The position numbers and the translations under genes were made by a program. The notes under the pieces were generated by a model. It was not told the origin of the DNA, searched no databases, and saw only the letters and a list, made by a program, of their open reading frames with translations. A stretch of DNA of 64,000 nucleotides from Robiginitalea myxolifaciens (GTDB taxonomy: Bacteria; Bacteroidota; Bacteroidia; Flavobacteriales; Flavobacteriaceae), in NCBI RefSeq assembly GCF_900115205.1, contig NZ_FOYQ01000001.1, positions 523,240 to 587,239 of the forward strand, in the 5' to 3' direction. How positions within the stretch are numbered: position 1 is the stretch's first letter; each line of letters starts with the position of its first letter. Below, piece after piece: positions 16,842 to 27,187 of this stretch.

Positions 16842-17932
16842 CCGGTTTGTAATATTTTTTCCAATTCGTCTACAATGGTTGCCGTGGCCTTTGGTTTTGC
16901 CAGGACCTTCATTTGCCTACCCATGCGTTGTTGCCTGGCGTTGTCCGAAACCAGCCCGGTAAAAACAGCCTCAAAGTTCTCCTCCAGTTCACCCTCCCGC
17001 AGCATGATCGCAGCGTCCTTGCTCACCAGTGCCTCGGCATTCTTGGTCTGATGGTCTTCGGCCACATTGGGGGAAGGGATAAATAGCACCGGCTTGCCGA
17101 TAAGGCAGAGTTCGGAAACTGAACCGGCGCCAGCCCGGGAAATTATCAGGTCGGCTGCCGCGTAGGCCTGTTCCATTTCGGCGATAAAAGGAGCTACCCG
17201 GACGGTATTGGAGTCGTGTTTTTGGTACTCCTGGTAATATCCTTTACCGCATTGCCAAAGCAGTTGCACCTGCTGTGACTCAAAAAATTCGAGACGGGAA
17301 GCAATCAATTGGTTGATGCGTCTTGCCCCCAGGCTTCCCCCGATAATCAAGAGGGTAGTCGCCTCCGGGTCCAGGCCAAAATGCTTTCGGGCTTCTGCAG
17401 AATCCGGAAGCGCAGCACTAAGGGTTCCGCGCACGGGATTTCCACTGAATTGAATGCGATCGGATGGAAAAAAGCGCTCCATTCCTTCGTACGCCACAAA
17501 AATCCGTTCTGCACCCTTAGCCAGCCATTTATTCGTGATTCCGGCAAAAGAATTTTGCTCCTGCAGCACATAGGGAATCTTCATGCTTCCTGCCATACGC
17601 AGGGTCGGCCCACTGGCAAAGCCCCCGGTCCCTACTACGAGGTCGGGTTTGAATTCCTTGATGATGGCTCGAGCCTGGTACATACTTTTTATCAGTTTCA
17701 GTGGAAACATCAAATTTTTCCAACTGAGTTTGCGGGCCAGCCCGCTTATCCAGAGGCCGCGAATCTCGTAGCCTGCCTGGGGTACTTTTTCCATTTCCAT
17801 CCGGTCCTGTGCCCCTACAAAGAGGAACTGAGCATCCGGATGCCTCCTTTTTAATTCATCGGCGATTGCAACCGCCGGATATATATGGCCTCCGGTACCT
17901 CCCCCGGAGAGCAAAATCCTATAATTGCCCAC
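16838..17932 (-). CDS. murG: UDP-GlcNAc--lipid I N-acetylglucosaminyltransferase MurG
   Basis: The 364-residue GT28 enzyme starts [21 protein letters not shown], the G-loop that binds the lipid and phosphate. It also has the second G-loop [12 protein letters not shown] and the donor-binding [17 protein letters not shown]. It converts lipid I to lipid II at the inner face of the cytoplasmic membrane. It overlaps ftsW by 14 nt and murC by 4 nt. Confidence 0.97.
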   Translation of the reverse strand: MGNYRILLSGGGTGGHIYPAVAIADELKRRHPDAQFLFVGAQDRMEMEKVPQAGYEIRGLWISGLARKLSWKNLMFPLKLIKSMYQARAIIKEFKPDLVVGTGGFASGPTLRMAGSMKIPYVLQEQNSFAGITNKWLAKGAERIFVAYEGMERFFPSDRIQFSGNPVRGTLSAALPDSAEARKHFGLDPEATTLLIIGGSLGARRINQLIASRLEFFESQQVQLLWQCGKGYYQEYQKHDSNTVRVAPFIAEMEQAYAAADLIISRAGAGSVSELCLIGKPVLFIPSPNVAEDHQTKNAEALVSKDAAIMLREGELEENFEAVFTGLVSDNARQQRMGRQMKVLAKPKATATIVDELEKILQTG

Positions 17933-19115
17933 TTAGTATCTCTAAGGGGTTTTCTTCATCGATTCGTTCCCCATCGCTTTCCACCAGGGGTTTTCGACTG
18001 GCGCTGAGCACAATTCCGATCGCCAGGCAAGTCATCCATATCGAAGTTCCCCCGCTACTGATCAGCGGCAGGGTTTGGCCCGTTACCGGAAATAGTTCCA
18101 CCGCCACAGCCATATTAATCAGTGCCTGGAATACGATGGGCAGGCCCACGCCTACCACAAGGAGTTTTCCAAAAATGGTGGGGTTTGCATTGGCTACCAC
18201 CACAATCCGGAAGAGCAACAACATGTAGAAAAACATGAGGCTGAGGCCTCCAACCATCCCGTATTCCTCAATGATGATGGCATAGATAAAATCGGAGCTA
18301 CTCTGCGGCAGGAAATTTTTCATCACGCTTTTGCCGGCACCGTTGCCCAACAGACCACCGCTTGCAATGGCGATCTTCGCTTTTTCGATCTGATAGTCTC
18401 CTTCGGTGTCGCCTCCATCCCAGAAGTTTTCCACCCGGCTGATCCAGGTATCCACCCGATTGGGAAACAATCCGGGAGCCGCTTTAGCGAGTAAGACAAA
18501 CAGGGTCAGGAATACCACGCCAGCCCCGATGATCCCCATCAAATACTTCATGGGGTAGCCCCCCAGGAAACAGAGCACCAGAACCATGGCAAAAAGAATG
18601 GCCGCCGTGGAAAAGTTGGCGGGCAGGATCAGCATGATCACTATAAATACCGGAAGCCAGAGCGGCAGGAGGCTCTGGGTAAATTTTATTTCCTGCTCCC
18701 TTATTTTGGTTAGGTAACGAGCCACATAAATCATGAGCACTACCGCAGCCAGGTTGGAAGTCTGAAAGGTAAAGCCCACCAGGGGCAATTGAATCCAGCG
18801 GCTGGCATTGGCCCCTTCGATGGTATTTCCCTGGGCAAGGGTATAGATAAGCAGGAGGATGGTAACCGGAAGGGCAATCAGGGACAGCCCTTTGAAGAAA
18901 TGCGTGGGGATTCTGTGGATGCCATAGATGATCCCGAAACCGAGCAGTAAGAGTAAGGCATGCTTGAATAAGTGCCCCATGGTGGTACCGTTGCCCACCA
19001 CATAAACCAGGTTGCTACTGGCGCTATACACAGGCAAAAAAGAGAACAGGGCCAACAAGGCGGTAACCGCCCAAATGGCTTTATCTCCTTCCAGATGCCT
19101 GAATATATTCCGCAT
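17919..19115 (-). CDS. ftsW: SEDS peptidoglycan polymerase FtsW
   Basis: The 398-residue protein has about ten hydrophobic helices. It shows the SEDS features [19 protein letters not shown] near the start, [20 protein letters not shown] in the large loop, and the late [23 protein letters not shown] proteins polymerise glycan strands, and FtsW does so at the septum with the class B PBP FtsI encoded upstream in this cluster. It lies between murD (1 bp gap) and murG (14 nt overlap). Confidence 0.95.
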   Translation of the reverse strand: MRNIFRHLEGDKAIWAVTALLALFSFLPVYSASSNLVYVVGNGTTMGHLFKHALLLLLGFGIIYGIHRIPTHFFKGLSLIALPVTILLLIYTLAQGNTIEGANASRWIQLPLVGFTFQTSNLAAVVLMIYVARYLTKIREQEIKFTQSLLPLWLPVFIVIMLILPANFSTAAILFAMVLVLCFLGGYPMKYLMGIIGAGVVFLTLFVLLAKAAPGLFPNRVDTWISRVENFWDGGDTEGDYQIEKAKIAIASGGLLGNGAGKSVMKNFLPQSSSDFIYAIIIEEYGMVGGLSLMFFYMLLLFRIVVVANANPTIFGKLLVVGVGLPIVFQALINMAVAVELFPVTGQTLPLISSGGTSIWMTCLAIGIVLSASRKPLVESDGERIDEENPLEILSGQL

Positions 19116-19116
19116 T

Positions 19117-20538
19117 TCAGAGTTCTTTTACGGCCTGCTTAAACTGATCGCCGCGATCCTCGTAATTTTTAAATAAATCAAAACTGGCGCAGGCCGGGGA
19201 AAGCAATACGGTATCCCCGCGTTCTGCAATCTTGTAAGCGACCTTAACCGCCTCACTCATGGCATAAGTCTCCACCATTAAATCCACTGCCCGGCCAAAG
19301 GCCTCGATAATTGGGGAGTTATCGACCCCAAGGCAGATGATAGCCTTTACTTTCTCCCGAACCAGTGGCATCAGGGGCAGGTAATCATTCCCTTTGTCCA
19401 CACCGCCCACGATCCATACCGTAGGGGTAGTCATACTTTCCAGGGCATAGTAGGTTGCATTCACGTTGGTTGCCTTGGAATCATTGATGTAATTGACATG
19501 TTGGATACGCAAAACCTGCTCCAGGCGGTGAGCCGCTCCCTGGAAATTGGCAACACTGGCACGGATACTCTCCTTGCGGATCCCCAGCAATCGCGCTACG
19601 GTTGCCGCAGCCATTGTGTTTTTGATGTTGTGCCTGCCCTGCAGGGCCAAGTTGTCCGTTGTCATGGTCAATTCCGATTTATCGGTTCGAATATTAATTT
19701 CATTGCCGCGCAAAAACGCGCCTGTTTCTTTTTCTGTTGTTTCAGATGTACCCCCTGCTTCTTCCCAACTACAGGGCCAGAGCCTTGCAGCGGTTCCTGC
19801 TTTTGGAATCTCCTCACCGAGTACCGGATCGTCCCGGTCATAGATCAAGTGGTCAGCTTCCTCCTGGTTCTCCGTTATCCGCAACTTGGAAGCGATGTAC
19901 AATTCCATTTTGTACGCATAGCGATCCAGGTGATCCGGGGTGATGTTGGTGATGATGGCCAGTTTCGGGTGGAAGGCCATAATGCCATCCAACTGGAAAC
20001 TGCTTACCTCCAGCACATACACCTCGTGGGTTTCACGCGCCAGCATGCCGGCAAAACTGTCGCCGATATTGCCTGCCAGACCGGAATCCATCCCGCCTTC
20101 CTTCAGGAGATGGTGGGTGAGCATAGCGGTGGTCGTCTTCCCATTACTACCGGTTATCGCAACTATGGGCGCCTGGCAGTACCAGGATCCGAACTCGATT
20201 TCCGAGATCACCGGAATTCCCTTTTCCCGTAAGGCTACCACCAGGGGAACCGTATCGGGAATGCCCGGGCTCTTGATACAGAAATCGCAGGTAAGGATTC
20301 GCTCCTCGCTGTGCCCCCCTTCTTCCCAGGGTACTTCAATCTGATTCAGAACGTCTTTATATCGGGCTGCGATTTGTCCTTTGTCCGAGACCAGGATCTC
20401 AAAGCCCTTTTGCTTTGCCAGTTCAGCCGCTCCCACTCCGCTTTCGCCGGATCCCAGGATGGCGACAAAACCGCCTTTTTTCAGTTTTTCAACCTGCGCT
20501 TTTACCGCAGTCTTCTCCGCCTTCCCCTCAGAGCTCAT
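19117..20538 (-). CDS. murD: UDP-N-acetylmuramoylalanine--D-glutamate ligase MurD
   Basis: The 473-residue protein has an N-terminal substrate domain (FVAILGSGESGVGAAELAKQ), the ATP loop ITGSNGKTTTAML, ITNITPDHLDRY and the C-terminal INDSKATNVNATYYAL. It adds D-Glu to UDP-MurNAc-L-Ala in the cytoplasm. The N-terminus has about 25 extra charged residues (SSEGKAEKTAVKAQVEKLKK). The Met chosen is two bases after the mraY stop, so the start fits the operon spacing. Confidence 0.96.
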   Translation of the reverse strand: MSSEGKAEKTAVKAQVEKLKKGGFVAILGSGESGVGAAELAKQKGFEILVSDKGQIAARYKDVLNQIEVPWEEGGHSEERILTCDFCIKSPGIPDTVPLVVALREKGIPVISEIEFGSWYCQAPIVAITGSNGKTTTAMLTHHLLKEGGMDSGLAGNIGDSFAGMLARETHEVYVLEVSSFQLDGIMAFHPKLAIITNITPDHLDRYAYKMELYIASKLRITENQEEADHLIYDRDDPVLGEEIPKAGTAARLWPCSWEEAGGTSETTEKETGAFLRGNEINIRTDKSELTMTTDNLALQGRHNIKNTMAAATVARLLGIRKESIRASVANFQGAAHRLEQVLRIQHVNYINDSKATNVNATYYALESMTTPTVWIVGGVDKGNDYLPLMPLVREKVKAIICLGVDNSPIIEAFGRAVDLMVETYAMSEAVKVAYKIAERGDTVLLSPACASFDLFKNYEDRGDQFKQAVKEL

Positions 20539-20540
20539 GG

Positions 20541-21761
20541 TTAGCGAACCTTGAGGGTAACAATGGTCACGATTGCCAGTAAAATCCCGATAATCCAGAA
20601 TCGCGTTACGATTTTACTTTCGTGATACCCTTTCTTTTGATAGTGGTGGTGCAGGGGCGACATCAAAAAAATGCGCCGGCCTTCCCCGTATTTTCTCCGG
20701 GTGTATTTAAAGTAGCTCACCTGCATCATCACCGATAAGGACTCGGCAAAGAAGATTCCACACAAGAGTGGAATCAGTAATTCCTTGCGCACGATCAAGG
20801 CGATCACTGCGATTACCCCACCTATAGTAAGACTACCTGTATCGCCCATAAAAACCTGTGCGGGATAGGCGTTATACCAGAGGAATCCCACCAGCGCACC
20901 TACGAAGGCGGCGATAAATACCAGCAGTTCCCCCGCCCTTGGGATATAAAAGATGTCGAGGTAATCGGAGAATATGATATTACCACTTACCCAGGCGAAA
21001 ATGCCAAGGGTTAGTACAATGATAGCCGAGGTCCCGGCTGCCAGGCCATCGATACCATCGGTTAGGTTGGCGCCATTGGAAACGGCAGTTACGATAAAGA
21101 TGACGATGGGGATAAAGATGAGCCAGGCATATTTTTCTGCGTTGGGGCCTATCCAGCTAATCCATTCGCTATAATCGAGTTCGTTATTCTTGAAAAATGG
21201 GACGTTGGTCTTCAACGCTTTTACCTCTTTGCCTTCTACCTGTTCTACCTGGTAGTCCGCCGTAATCCGGGAGGTGTTGCGCTCCTTCATGGTAACTTCC
21301 GGGTGGAAGTACAGGATGGCACCGACCATAAGACCGAGCACCACCTGGCCCATAACCTTAAATCGACCCTTGAGGCCCTGTTTGTTCTTTCTGAAAATTT
21401 TGATGTAATCGTCGATAAAGCCGATGACCCCCATCCAGACTGTGGTAACGATCAGCAAAATCACGTAGATATTATCGAGGCGGGCAAACAACAAGGTGGG
21501 GATCAGGGTAGAGAGAATAATGATTATCCCTCCCATGGTTGGGGTTCCGGCCTTTTGCTCCTCCCCTTCCAGGCCCAGTTCGCGAATTGTCTCCCCGATC
21601 TGGCGCCGACGTAAAAATCGAATGATGCGCTTTCCATAGACGGTAGCCAATACCAGGGAAAGCAATACAGCCAGGGCCGCTCGGAACGTCAGAAATCGGA
21701 AGAGCGTAGCCCCGGGGAGCTGGTATTGTTGTTCCAGAAATTCGAATAGATAGTACAACAT
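20541..21761 (-). CDS. mraY: Phospho-N-acetylmuramoyl-pentapeptide transferase MraY
   Basis: This 406-residue polytopic enzyme has about ten transmembrane segments. The signatures are [13 protein letters not shown] near residue 70, GFIDDYIKI with the catalytic aspartates, [11 protein letters not shown] and the late [14 protein letters not shown]. It links phospho-MurNAc-pentapeptide to undecaprenyl phosphate to make lipid I. A 60-residue loop before LDYSEW is longer than in Escherichia coli, which I associate with Bacteroidota homologues. It starts 2 bp after the murE stop. Confidence 0.97.
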   Translation of the reverse strand: MLYYLFEFLEQQYQLPGATLFRFLTFRAALAVLLSLVLATVYGKRIIRFLRRRQIGETIRELGLEGEEQKAGTPTMGGIIIILSTLIPTLLFARLDNIYVILLIVTTVWMGVIGFIDDYIKIFRKNKQGLKGRFKVMGQVVLGLMVGAILYFHPEVTMKERNTSRITADYQVEQVEGKEVKALKTNVPFFKNNELDYSEWISWIGPNAEKYAWLIFIPIVIFIVTAVSNGANLTDGIDGLAAGTSAIIVLTLGIFAWVSGNIIFSDYLDIFYIPRAGELLVFIAAFVGALVGFLWYNAYPAQVFMGDTGSLTIGGVIAVIALIVRKELLIPLLCGIFFAESLSVMMQVSYFKYTRRKYGEGRRIFLMSPLHHHYQKKGYHESKIVTRFWIIGILLAIVTIVTLKVR

Positions 21762-21763
21762 AG

Positions 21764-23227
21764 CTAACTCGTGGCTTCTTGTAGTACGGACTTGACAATA
21801 CCGTAATCGTCAAAATCCCTTCGTTTTCCTTTGATTTCCTGATAGGTCTCATGCCCTTTCCCGGCGATGAGGATGATATCCCCGCTTTGTGCGAGTTTAC
21901 ATGCCGTGCGGATGGCCTGCAGCCGGTCTGTCACGGTAAGTACTTTTCGTGTATTCTGGGCTTCCACCCCTGCCTCCATTTCCCGGATTATTGCTTCCGG
22001 GGGCTCTGACCTGGGGTTGTCAGAAGTAAAAATGGCTGTTTGGCTCATCTCTGAAGCGATATGACCCATAACCGGACGCTTAGACTTGTCACGATCACCA
22101 CCACACCCCACTACGGTGATGACGTTTTCATTTCCAGTCCTCAATGCATTGATAGTTACCAACACATTTTTTAACGCGTCCGGAGTATGGGCATAATCGA
22201 CAATAGCCGTTATACGCTGCTTCGAGACAAAATATTGAAACCGCCCATCGACGGTATGCAGCCCGCTGAGTAACTTCAGGATTTCCAGCGGTTCAAGACC
22301 CAGAATATGGGCCGTGGCGTAAATCGCCAAGATATTGTAGGCGTTGAAAGCGCCTATCAGTTTGGTCCAGACTTCCTGTTCCTGGATCTTGAGCAATTGC
22401 CCATCGAGCTGTTGCTCCAGGATTTGAGCCCGGTAATCGGCGTAGGTTTTCAAGGCATAGGAATACTTGCGAGCGCCCGTATTCTGTATCATGTACAAGC
22501 CGTTCTTGTCGTCCGCATTGGTCAGGGCAAAAGATCCCTCGGGCAGGCCATCGAACAACCTTTTCTTGGTATCCCGATACGCGGCGAACGTTTTGTGGTA
22601 ATCCAGGTGGTCGTGGCTGAGATTCGTAAAGATCGCGCCCTCAAAATGCAGTCCACCCATCCGTTGCTGGGCAATACCATGGGAGCTGACCTCCATAAAA
22701 CAGAACTCGACGCCGGCCTCACTCATCTTGTCCAGATACGAATTGATGGTGATTGCATCCGGGGTGGTATGGGTGGTGGGATACACCGCCTCCCCGATCT
22801 TTATGGATATGGTAGAAATAAGTCCGGTTTTGAAACCAGCTTTCTGAAATAACTCAAACAAGAGGCTGGTGACGGTAGTTTTGCCGTTGGTACCGGTAAC
22901 CCCAATCAACTTCAGGTTCCGAGAGGGATTGCCATAGAATATCGATGCCATGATCGCCAGGGCGTACTGGGAATCGGCTACCTCCACATAGGTAATTCCC
23001 TCTTGCAACGATTCCGGCAGGGTTTCACAGATCACGGCAACCGCTCCTGAGGCAATACTCTTTTCGATGAAAGCGTGCCCATCGGCAGCTACGCCGCGAA
23101 TGGCAACAAAGGCACTGCCCTTGCTGACTTCCCGGGAATCAAAACACAGTTTTTCAATTCCGATAGCGGTACTTCCGCTTACCGCCTGCAGGGGCACCCC
23201 GTATAATAGATCCTTGAGTACCTTCAT
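21764..23227 (-). CDS. murE: UDP-MurNAc-tripeptide synthetase MurE, meso-diaminopimelate type
   Basis: The 487-residue ligase has the ATP loop TGTNGKTT (111-118) and the motif D403-N-P-R406, which selects meso-diaminopimelate over lysine. It also has HDHLDYH and GKGHETYQ near the C-terminus. It adds the third peptide residue in the cytoplasm and implies an A1-gamma type cell wall. The gene overlaps ftsI by 4 nt. No murF follows it in this cluster. Confidence 0.97.
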   Translation of the reverse strand: MKVLKDLLYGVPLQAVSGSTAIGIEKLCFDSREVSKGSAFVAIRGVAADGHAFIEKSIASGAVAVICETLPESLQEGITYVEVADSQYALAIMASIFYGNPSRNLKLIGVTGTNGKTTVTSLLFELFQKAGFKTGLISTISIKIGEAVYPTTHTTPDAITINSYLDKMSEAGVEFCFMEVSSHGIAQQRMGGLHFEGAIFTNLSHDHLDYHKTFAAYRDTKKRLFDGLPEGSFALTNADDKNGLYMIQNTGARKYSYALKTYADYRAQILEQQLDGQLLKIQEQEVWTKLIGAFNAYNILAIYATAHILGLEPLEILKLLSGLHTVDGRFQYFVSKQRITAIVDYAHTPDALKNVLVTINALRTGNENVITVVGCGGDRDKSKRPVMGHIASEMSQTAIFTSDNPRSEPPEAIIREMEAGVEAQNTRKVLTVTDRLQAIRTACKLAQSGDIILIAGKGHETYQEIKGKRRDFDDYGIVKSVLQEATS

Positions 23228-25230
23228 GAGAGCTCCAGGATTACACGTTTGACCTGACTAATGTCCGTTCCCTTGGAAACGGATTGTCTTTTAACCTTGC
23301 CATTACCCCGAACTTCCACTTCCAGACCGAGATTTTCGAGCAGGGACACAGCGTCCATTCCGGACATGCCCCGCAGATCAGGCAGCGTCTGCATTTTCTC
23401 CTGCGCCAGGGAATAATAACCCTCATAGGCTTCATCCAGGTCGGGTTTCTCCAGGGTGAATTCAGGCAAGTGAGATTCGATTGGCCGGTTGGCGAGGATC
23501 TTTTGCGCTACGGATTGAAAAACCGGTCCGCTTACATCCGCCCCGTAATACCCGACACTCTTATCCGGTTCGTGGACCACCACAATACAGGAATACAAGG
23601 GCTCCTCAGCAGGGAAATAACCTGCAAAAGTGGAGATATATGCCAGTTTCTCAGGGTCCTTCCCGACGTAGTTCTTTTGAGCTGTACCGGTTTTACCCGC
23701 AAGGGAAAGGAAAGGCGTATCGAGCTTATGCCCGGTACCATGTTTTTCTGAAACCACTTTCCGTAGCAGCTCCTGTACCTTACCCACGGTCTCTGGAGAA
23801 CAGATTTGCGGATGCAGGACTTCCTTATCGAATTTTTCCACGGTGCGATCCCATTCCCGCACTTCCCGGATTAATCGCGGACGCAGCAATTCCCCACCGT
23901 TGGCAATCGCGTTATAGAAAGCCAGTGTTTGCAGCGGTGTCATGGATACTTCATACCCATGGGACATCCAGGCCAGGGATATTCCAGACCAGCCCTTATC
24001 GCCGGGATTCCGGATTACGGGTACCCCCTCCCCTTTGATAGGCATGCCCAGGGGCTCATGAAGCCGCATTTCCATAAGGCGGTTGACAAAGTTCTGGGGT
24101 TTTTCCTTGTAGCCGTTGTGGATGATCTTGGCAAAAGCGGTATTGGAACTTACCTCGAAGGCCTTGCTGACCGTGATCTCTCCATATCCGCCGTGCTTGG
24201 AGTCGCGCACCACCCGATCGTAGAGACGCCAGTATCCGCGTTCGGTGTCGATTACGGTGCTGGTATCGACCACCCCATCTTCCAGGGCAGCCACCAGGGA
24301 CATCAATTTAAAGGTAGACCCGGGCTCATGGGATTCCCCGATTGCGTAGTTCAGGCGCTCGTAGTAGGTGCCTTCTTCGGTACGTCCCAGATTGCTAATG
24401 GCCTTGATCGCTCCGGTTGCGGTCTCCATGACGATTACCGTACCGTGCTCCGCCTTGTAATGCTCCAGTTGGCGCAATAAGGCATGGTGTGCAATGTCCT
24501 GAATATTAATATCTATGGTGGAAACGACGTCGTATCCGTCCTTGGGCTCAATAATGTTATCCAGGCCAATTGGCTTCCATTGGCCTTTGGCAATTTTTTG
24601 TTTCAGGCGCTTGCCTTCCTTACCCCGAAGGTAGTCCCCGAAAGCGCCTTCCAGGCCCACCCGGGTTACATAGCCATTATCGTCATAGCGCTCATAGCCG
24701 ACACTGCGCTCCGCAATTTTTCCAAGGGGATGTTCGCGAACGGTACGTTGTTCGATAATAAGCCCTCCTTTGTAGGGACCTAATTCAAATAATGGAAACT
24801 CCCGAACCGCCAGAAAGTCCGAATAATCCAGATCCCGGGCAATTAGCGCATAGCGATTCTTGTTGGTACGCGCCTTCTTCAAAAGCTTTTCGTAATAATC
24901 GGCAGGCTTGCCGAATTGTGCGGCCAAGGCTTTGGCCAGGGGCTGTACTGTGGCGCGAAAGGTCTCCTCCTTTACTGTTACTGCATCGAATCGAATGGTA
25001 TACTTAGAAACCGAGGTTGCCAACAAACTTCCATCATCGGAATAGAGGTTGCCGCGATTCGGGGCTATGGTAAAGAGTTTCTCAGTGCGCTGCATCGCCA
25101 GGTCGCGATATTTTTCCCCCTGGGCAGCCTGCAGGTTGACCAGTTTAAATACCACAGCTCCCGCGAAGAGGAATAAACCTCCGGCAACGAGATATAAGCG
25201 ACGTAATATGTGGGATGGGGTGACGGCCAC
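23224..25230 (-). CDS. ftsI: Class B penicillin-binding protein FtsI (PBP3-like) with C-terminal PASTA domain
   Basis: The 668-residue protein has one N-terminal transmembrane helix (about 10-30), a pedestal domain (about 50-230) and a transpeptidase domain. The active site is S305-TFK308, S361-SN363 and K513-TG515. Residues 613-668 form one PASTA domain (LPDLRGMSGMDAVSLLENLG). It cross-links septal peptidoglycan in the periplasm together with FtsW. PASTA domains in class B PBPs are common in Gram-positives and occur in Bacteroidota too. It lies 3 bp after the ftsL-like gene. Confidence 0.96.
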   Translation of the reverse strand: MAVTPSHILRRLYLVAGGLFLFAGAVVFKLVNLQAAQGEKYRDLAMQRTEKLFTIAPNRGNLYSDDGSLLATSVSKYTIRFDAVTVKEETFRATVQPLAKALAAQFGKPADYYEKLLKKARTNKNRYALIARDLDYSDFLAVREFPLFELGPYKGGLIIEQRTVREHPLGKIAERSVGYERYDDNGYVTRVGLEGAFGDYLRGKEGKRLKQKIAKGQWKPIGLDNIIEPKDGYDVVSTIDINIQDIAHHALLRQLEHYKAEHGTVIVMETATGAIKAISNLGRTEEGTYYERLNYAIGESHEPGSTFKLMSLVAALEDGVVDTSTVIDTERGYWRLYDRVVRDSKHGGYGEITVSKAFEVSSNTAFAKIIHNGYKEKPQNFVNRLMEMRLHEPLGMPIKGEGVPVIRNPGDKGWSGISLAWMSHGYEVSMTPLQTLAFYNAIANGGELLRPRLIREVREWDRTVEKFDKEVLHPQICSPETVGKVQELLRKVVSEKHGTGHKLDTPFLSLAGKTGTAQKNYVGKDPEKLAYISTFAGYFPAEEPLYSCIVVVHEPDKSVGYYGADVSGPVFQSVAQKILANRPIESHLPEFTLEKPDLDEAYEGYYSLAQEKMQTLPDLRGMSGMDAVSLLENLGLEVEVRGNGKVKRQSVSKGTDISQVKRVILELS

Positions 25231-25233
25231 GAA

Positions 25234-25551
25234 TTACTCTTCCTTTTGAACTATTATTTTAACCGGCGGTGTTTCGGCAGGCTCCAGGCCGGCCTGGGCT
25301 ACGCTTGCGCGTATGGCCGATTCCAGTTTGAGGCGCTGGGCTTCCGCCCGAACCTCAACAAACTCACTGCGCAGTTCTTTTACTTCTTCACTGAGCGCTG
25401 CAATGTTGTGCACTTTGCGGTCAGCAGCATGAGAACTGGCAATCATTACCGTTGCCAGGGCGGAAGCAAAAACAATAAAGGTCCAGTTCTTGGGGGCGTC
25501 ACCGCTCACCAAAAACGTTCCTTTCAATAATGCTACTACCCTTTTCTTCAT
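25234..25551 (-). CDS. ftsL: FtsL-like cell division protein
   Basis: The 105-residue protein has a 24-residue cytoplasmic part, one transmembrane helix (about 25-45, TFIVFASALATVMIASSHAAD) and a coiled-coil segment (ALSEEVKELRSEFVEVRAEAQRL). This architecture and its place between rsmH and ftsI identify it as FtsL, a bitopic divisome protein that partners FtsQ, FtsB and FtsI. Sequence similarity in this family is low, so position carries most weight. It starts 4 bp after rsmH. Confidence 0.8.
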   Translation of the reverse strand: MKKRVVALLKGTFLVSGDAPKNWTFIVFASALATVMIASSHAADRKVHNIAALSEEVKELRSEFVEVRAEAQRLKLESAIRASVAQAGLEPAETPPVKIIVQKEE

Positions 25552-25555
25552 AATT

Positions 25556-26473
25556 TTAATTTTTCAGTGCTACGCGTTCTGCAATCCTGAGCTTGGCGCT
25601 TCGGGATCTTGGATTTCGTTCCAGTTCTTCTGACCCTGGTACAATCAGGCCACCTACCTTTCGGAAAGGAGCCAGTGGATTTCCGTAAAAATCCTTGTCG
25701 ACTTCCCCCTGAAATTTTCCGGTACGGATAAACCGTTTTACCAACCGGTCCTCCAGGGAATGGTAACTGATCAAACTCAGGCGCCCTCCCGGGCGGATCA
25801 GGGGCTCGCATTGCAGGAGGAATTCTTTAAGCGCCTCCAACTCAGCATTGACCTCGATGCGAATGGCCTGGTAAACCTGGGCCAGCATCTTGTTTTCCTT
25901 CCGGCGTTCCAGATGTGGTTTCAGCACCTCATTGAGTTGCCCCGTGGTAACGATGGGTTGCTTTTCCCTTTCCTGCACAATGGATCGGGCCATTGGAGCC
26001 GCCTTGCGGAGTTCCCCGTATGTGCCTAGCAACTCCCGCAGGGCCTCAAAGGGGTAGGTGTTTACCACTTCTTTGGCTGTAAGGGTTGCCCCCTGGTCCA
26101 TTCGCATGTCCAGCTTCGCATCCATCCGCAGGGAAAATCCGCGTTCTGCCTGGTTAAACTGGTGGGAACTCACTCCGAAATCCCCCAGGATACCGTCGAC
26201 TTGCACTATGCCATAGAACTTTAAATACTGCTTTATATACCGGAAGTTTGCCGCGACCAACGTAAACCGCTCGTCTTCCGGAACATTGACCCCGGCATCG
26301 CCGTCCTGGTCAAAGGCTATCAATTTTCCATCCGGGCCCAAACGCTTTAGAATCTCCCGGCTATGCCCGCCCCCTCCAAAGGTGACGTCTACATAGGTAC
26401 CCGACGGATCGGGGTTGAGACCGTCTACTGCTTCCTGCAGCAGAACCGGATCATGATAGGTCATCCCCGTCAT
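25556..26473 (-). CDS. rsmH: 16S rRNA (cytosine(1402)-N4)-methyltransferase RsmH
   Basis: The 305-residue enzyme has the SAM motif YVDVTFGGGGHSREIL, the substrate region GILGDFGVSSHQ with R-GFS, and the C-terminal LISYHSLEDRLVKRF, all diagnostic of RsmH (MraW). It methylates C1402 of 16S rRNA in the ribosomal P site. The start overlaps the end of mraZ by 23 nt. A Met three codons later (26464) is another possible start and would reduce the overlap to 14 nt. Confidence 0.96.
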   Translation of the reverse strand: MTGMTYHDPVLLQEAVDGLNPDPSGTYVDVTFGGGGHSREILKRLGPDGKLIAFDQDGDAGVNVPEDERFTLVAANFRYIKQYLKFYGIVQVDGILGDFGVSSHQFNQAERGFSLRMDAKLDMRMDQGATLTAKEVVNTYPFEALRELLGTYGELRKAAPMARSIVQEREKQPIVTTGQLNEVLKPHLERRKENKMLAQVYQAIRIEVNAELEALKEFLLQCEPLIRPGGRLSLISYHSLEDRLVKRFIRTGKFQGEVDKDFYGNPLAPFRKVGGLIVPGSEELERNPRSRSAKLRIAERVALKN

Positions 26474-26915
26474 CTCCCATTACTTCTTCTGCCAGATCGG
26501 CAAAATCCGCAGCGGTTTCTTCCAGGACTTCCTCATAGCGATCCTTATCCCAGATCTCTACAATATTTATCGCCGAACTCAGTACCACCTCCTTCTCGAT
26601 GCCGGCAACCGACATCAAATTTTTAGGAATGAGCAAACGCCCGGTGGCATCGATCTCGACTAGCTTGACACCGGCGGTAAAGCGCCGGATAAAATCGTTG
26701 TTCTTTTTGCGGAATCTGTTCTTGCGGTTCATCTGCTGCATCAGCTGATTCCATTCTGCCATGGGGTAGAGTTCCAGGCAATTGCGAAAGACCGACCGCT
26801 TGATCACAAATCCCTCATTGAGGATCGGCACCATCTGATTTTTCAAGGCCACAGGGATCATGATACGCCCCTTGGCATCGGCCTTACAATCATATGTTCC
26901 GATGAAACTGGTCAC
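26451..26915 (-). CDS. mraZ: Transcriptional regulator MraZ
   Basis: The 154-residue protein has two SpoVT/AbrB-like half domains, beginning IGTYDCKADAKGRIMIP and VKLVEIDATGRLLIPKNL. MraZ forms rings and binds direct repeats in its own promoter, repressing the dcw operon in Escherichia coli. As first gene of the cluster it probably autoregulates it here, and three matching repeats are visible upstream (26961-26990). It overlaps rsmH by 23 nt. Confidence 0.95.
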   Translation of the reverse strand: MTSFIGTYDCKADAKGRIMIPVALKNQMVPILNEGFVIKRSVFRNCLELYPMAEWNQLMQQMNRKNRFRKKNNDFIRRFTAGVKLVEIDATGRLLIPKNLMSVAGIEKEVVLSSAINIVEIWDKDRYEEVLEETAADFADLAEEVMGDDGDDLS

Positions 26916-26946
26916 TTAAAAACTGGTCGGTTTTGTTAATAAAACT

Positions 26947-26954
26947 CAAATATA
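26947..26954 (-). promoter_or_regulatory. -7 element of the mraZ/dcw promoter
   Basis: TATATTTG on the minus strand is an exact match to TAnnTTTG. A start of transcription near 26940 would give a leader of about 25 nt. The expected -33 position falls inside the MraZ boxes and has no TTTG. Confidence 0.65.
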
Positions 26955-26960
26955 TAGAAT

Positions 26961-26990
26961 TTATTACCACATAATACCACTAATTACCAC
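26961..26990 (-). promoter_or_regulatory. MraZ operator: three GTGG repeats at exact 10-bp period
   Basis: On the minus strand GTGG occurs at 26990, 26980 and 26970, each followed by an AT-only six-base spacer (TAATTA, TATTAT, TAATAA). MraZ of Escherichia coli is known to bind repeats of the TGGGN-N5 kind with the same 10-bp period. The boxes overlap the -33 region of the promoter at 26947, so binding should block polymerase. Confidence 0.75.
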
Positions 26991-27131
26991 ATTATTTCCA
27001 ATTTTAGCGTTTAAACCGATCGTTATGAGCTAAAACTGCTGTAAACAGGGGATTTCTTAAGTGGGAGAAATCGAGTCAGAACAGGGGAAGCAGGGACCCT
27101 GGCGCCCCCCGGGCACAATCCTTCAAAAGCC

Positions 27132-27161
27132 CTTGTAGTTAGGGGGAAATGGCTATATTTG
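27132..27161 (+). promoter_or_regulatory. Promoter of the alpha/beta hydrolase gene
   Basis: TATATTTG at 27154-27161 matches TAnnTTTG exactly, and CTTG at 27132-27135 lies 18 bp upstream. The box overlaps an in-frame ATG at 27149, which argues that translation begins at the next Met, 27188. Confidence 0.6.
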
Positions 27162-27187
27162 CGAACTCAAAGCAGCTGCATCCGCGT

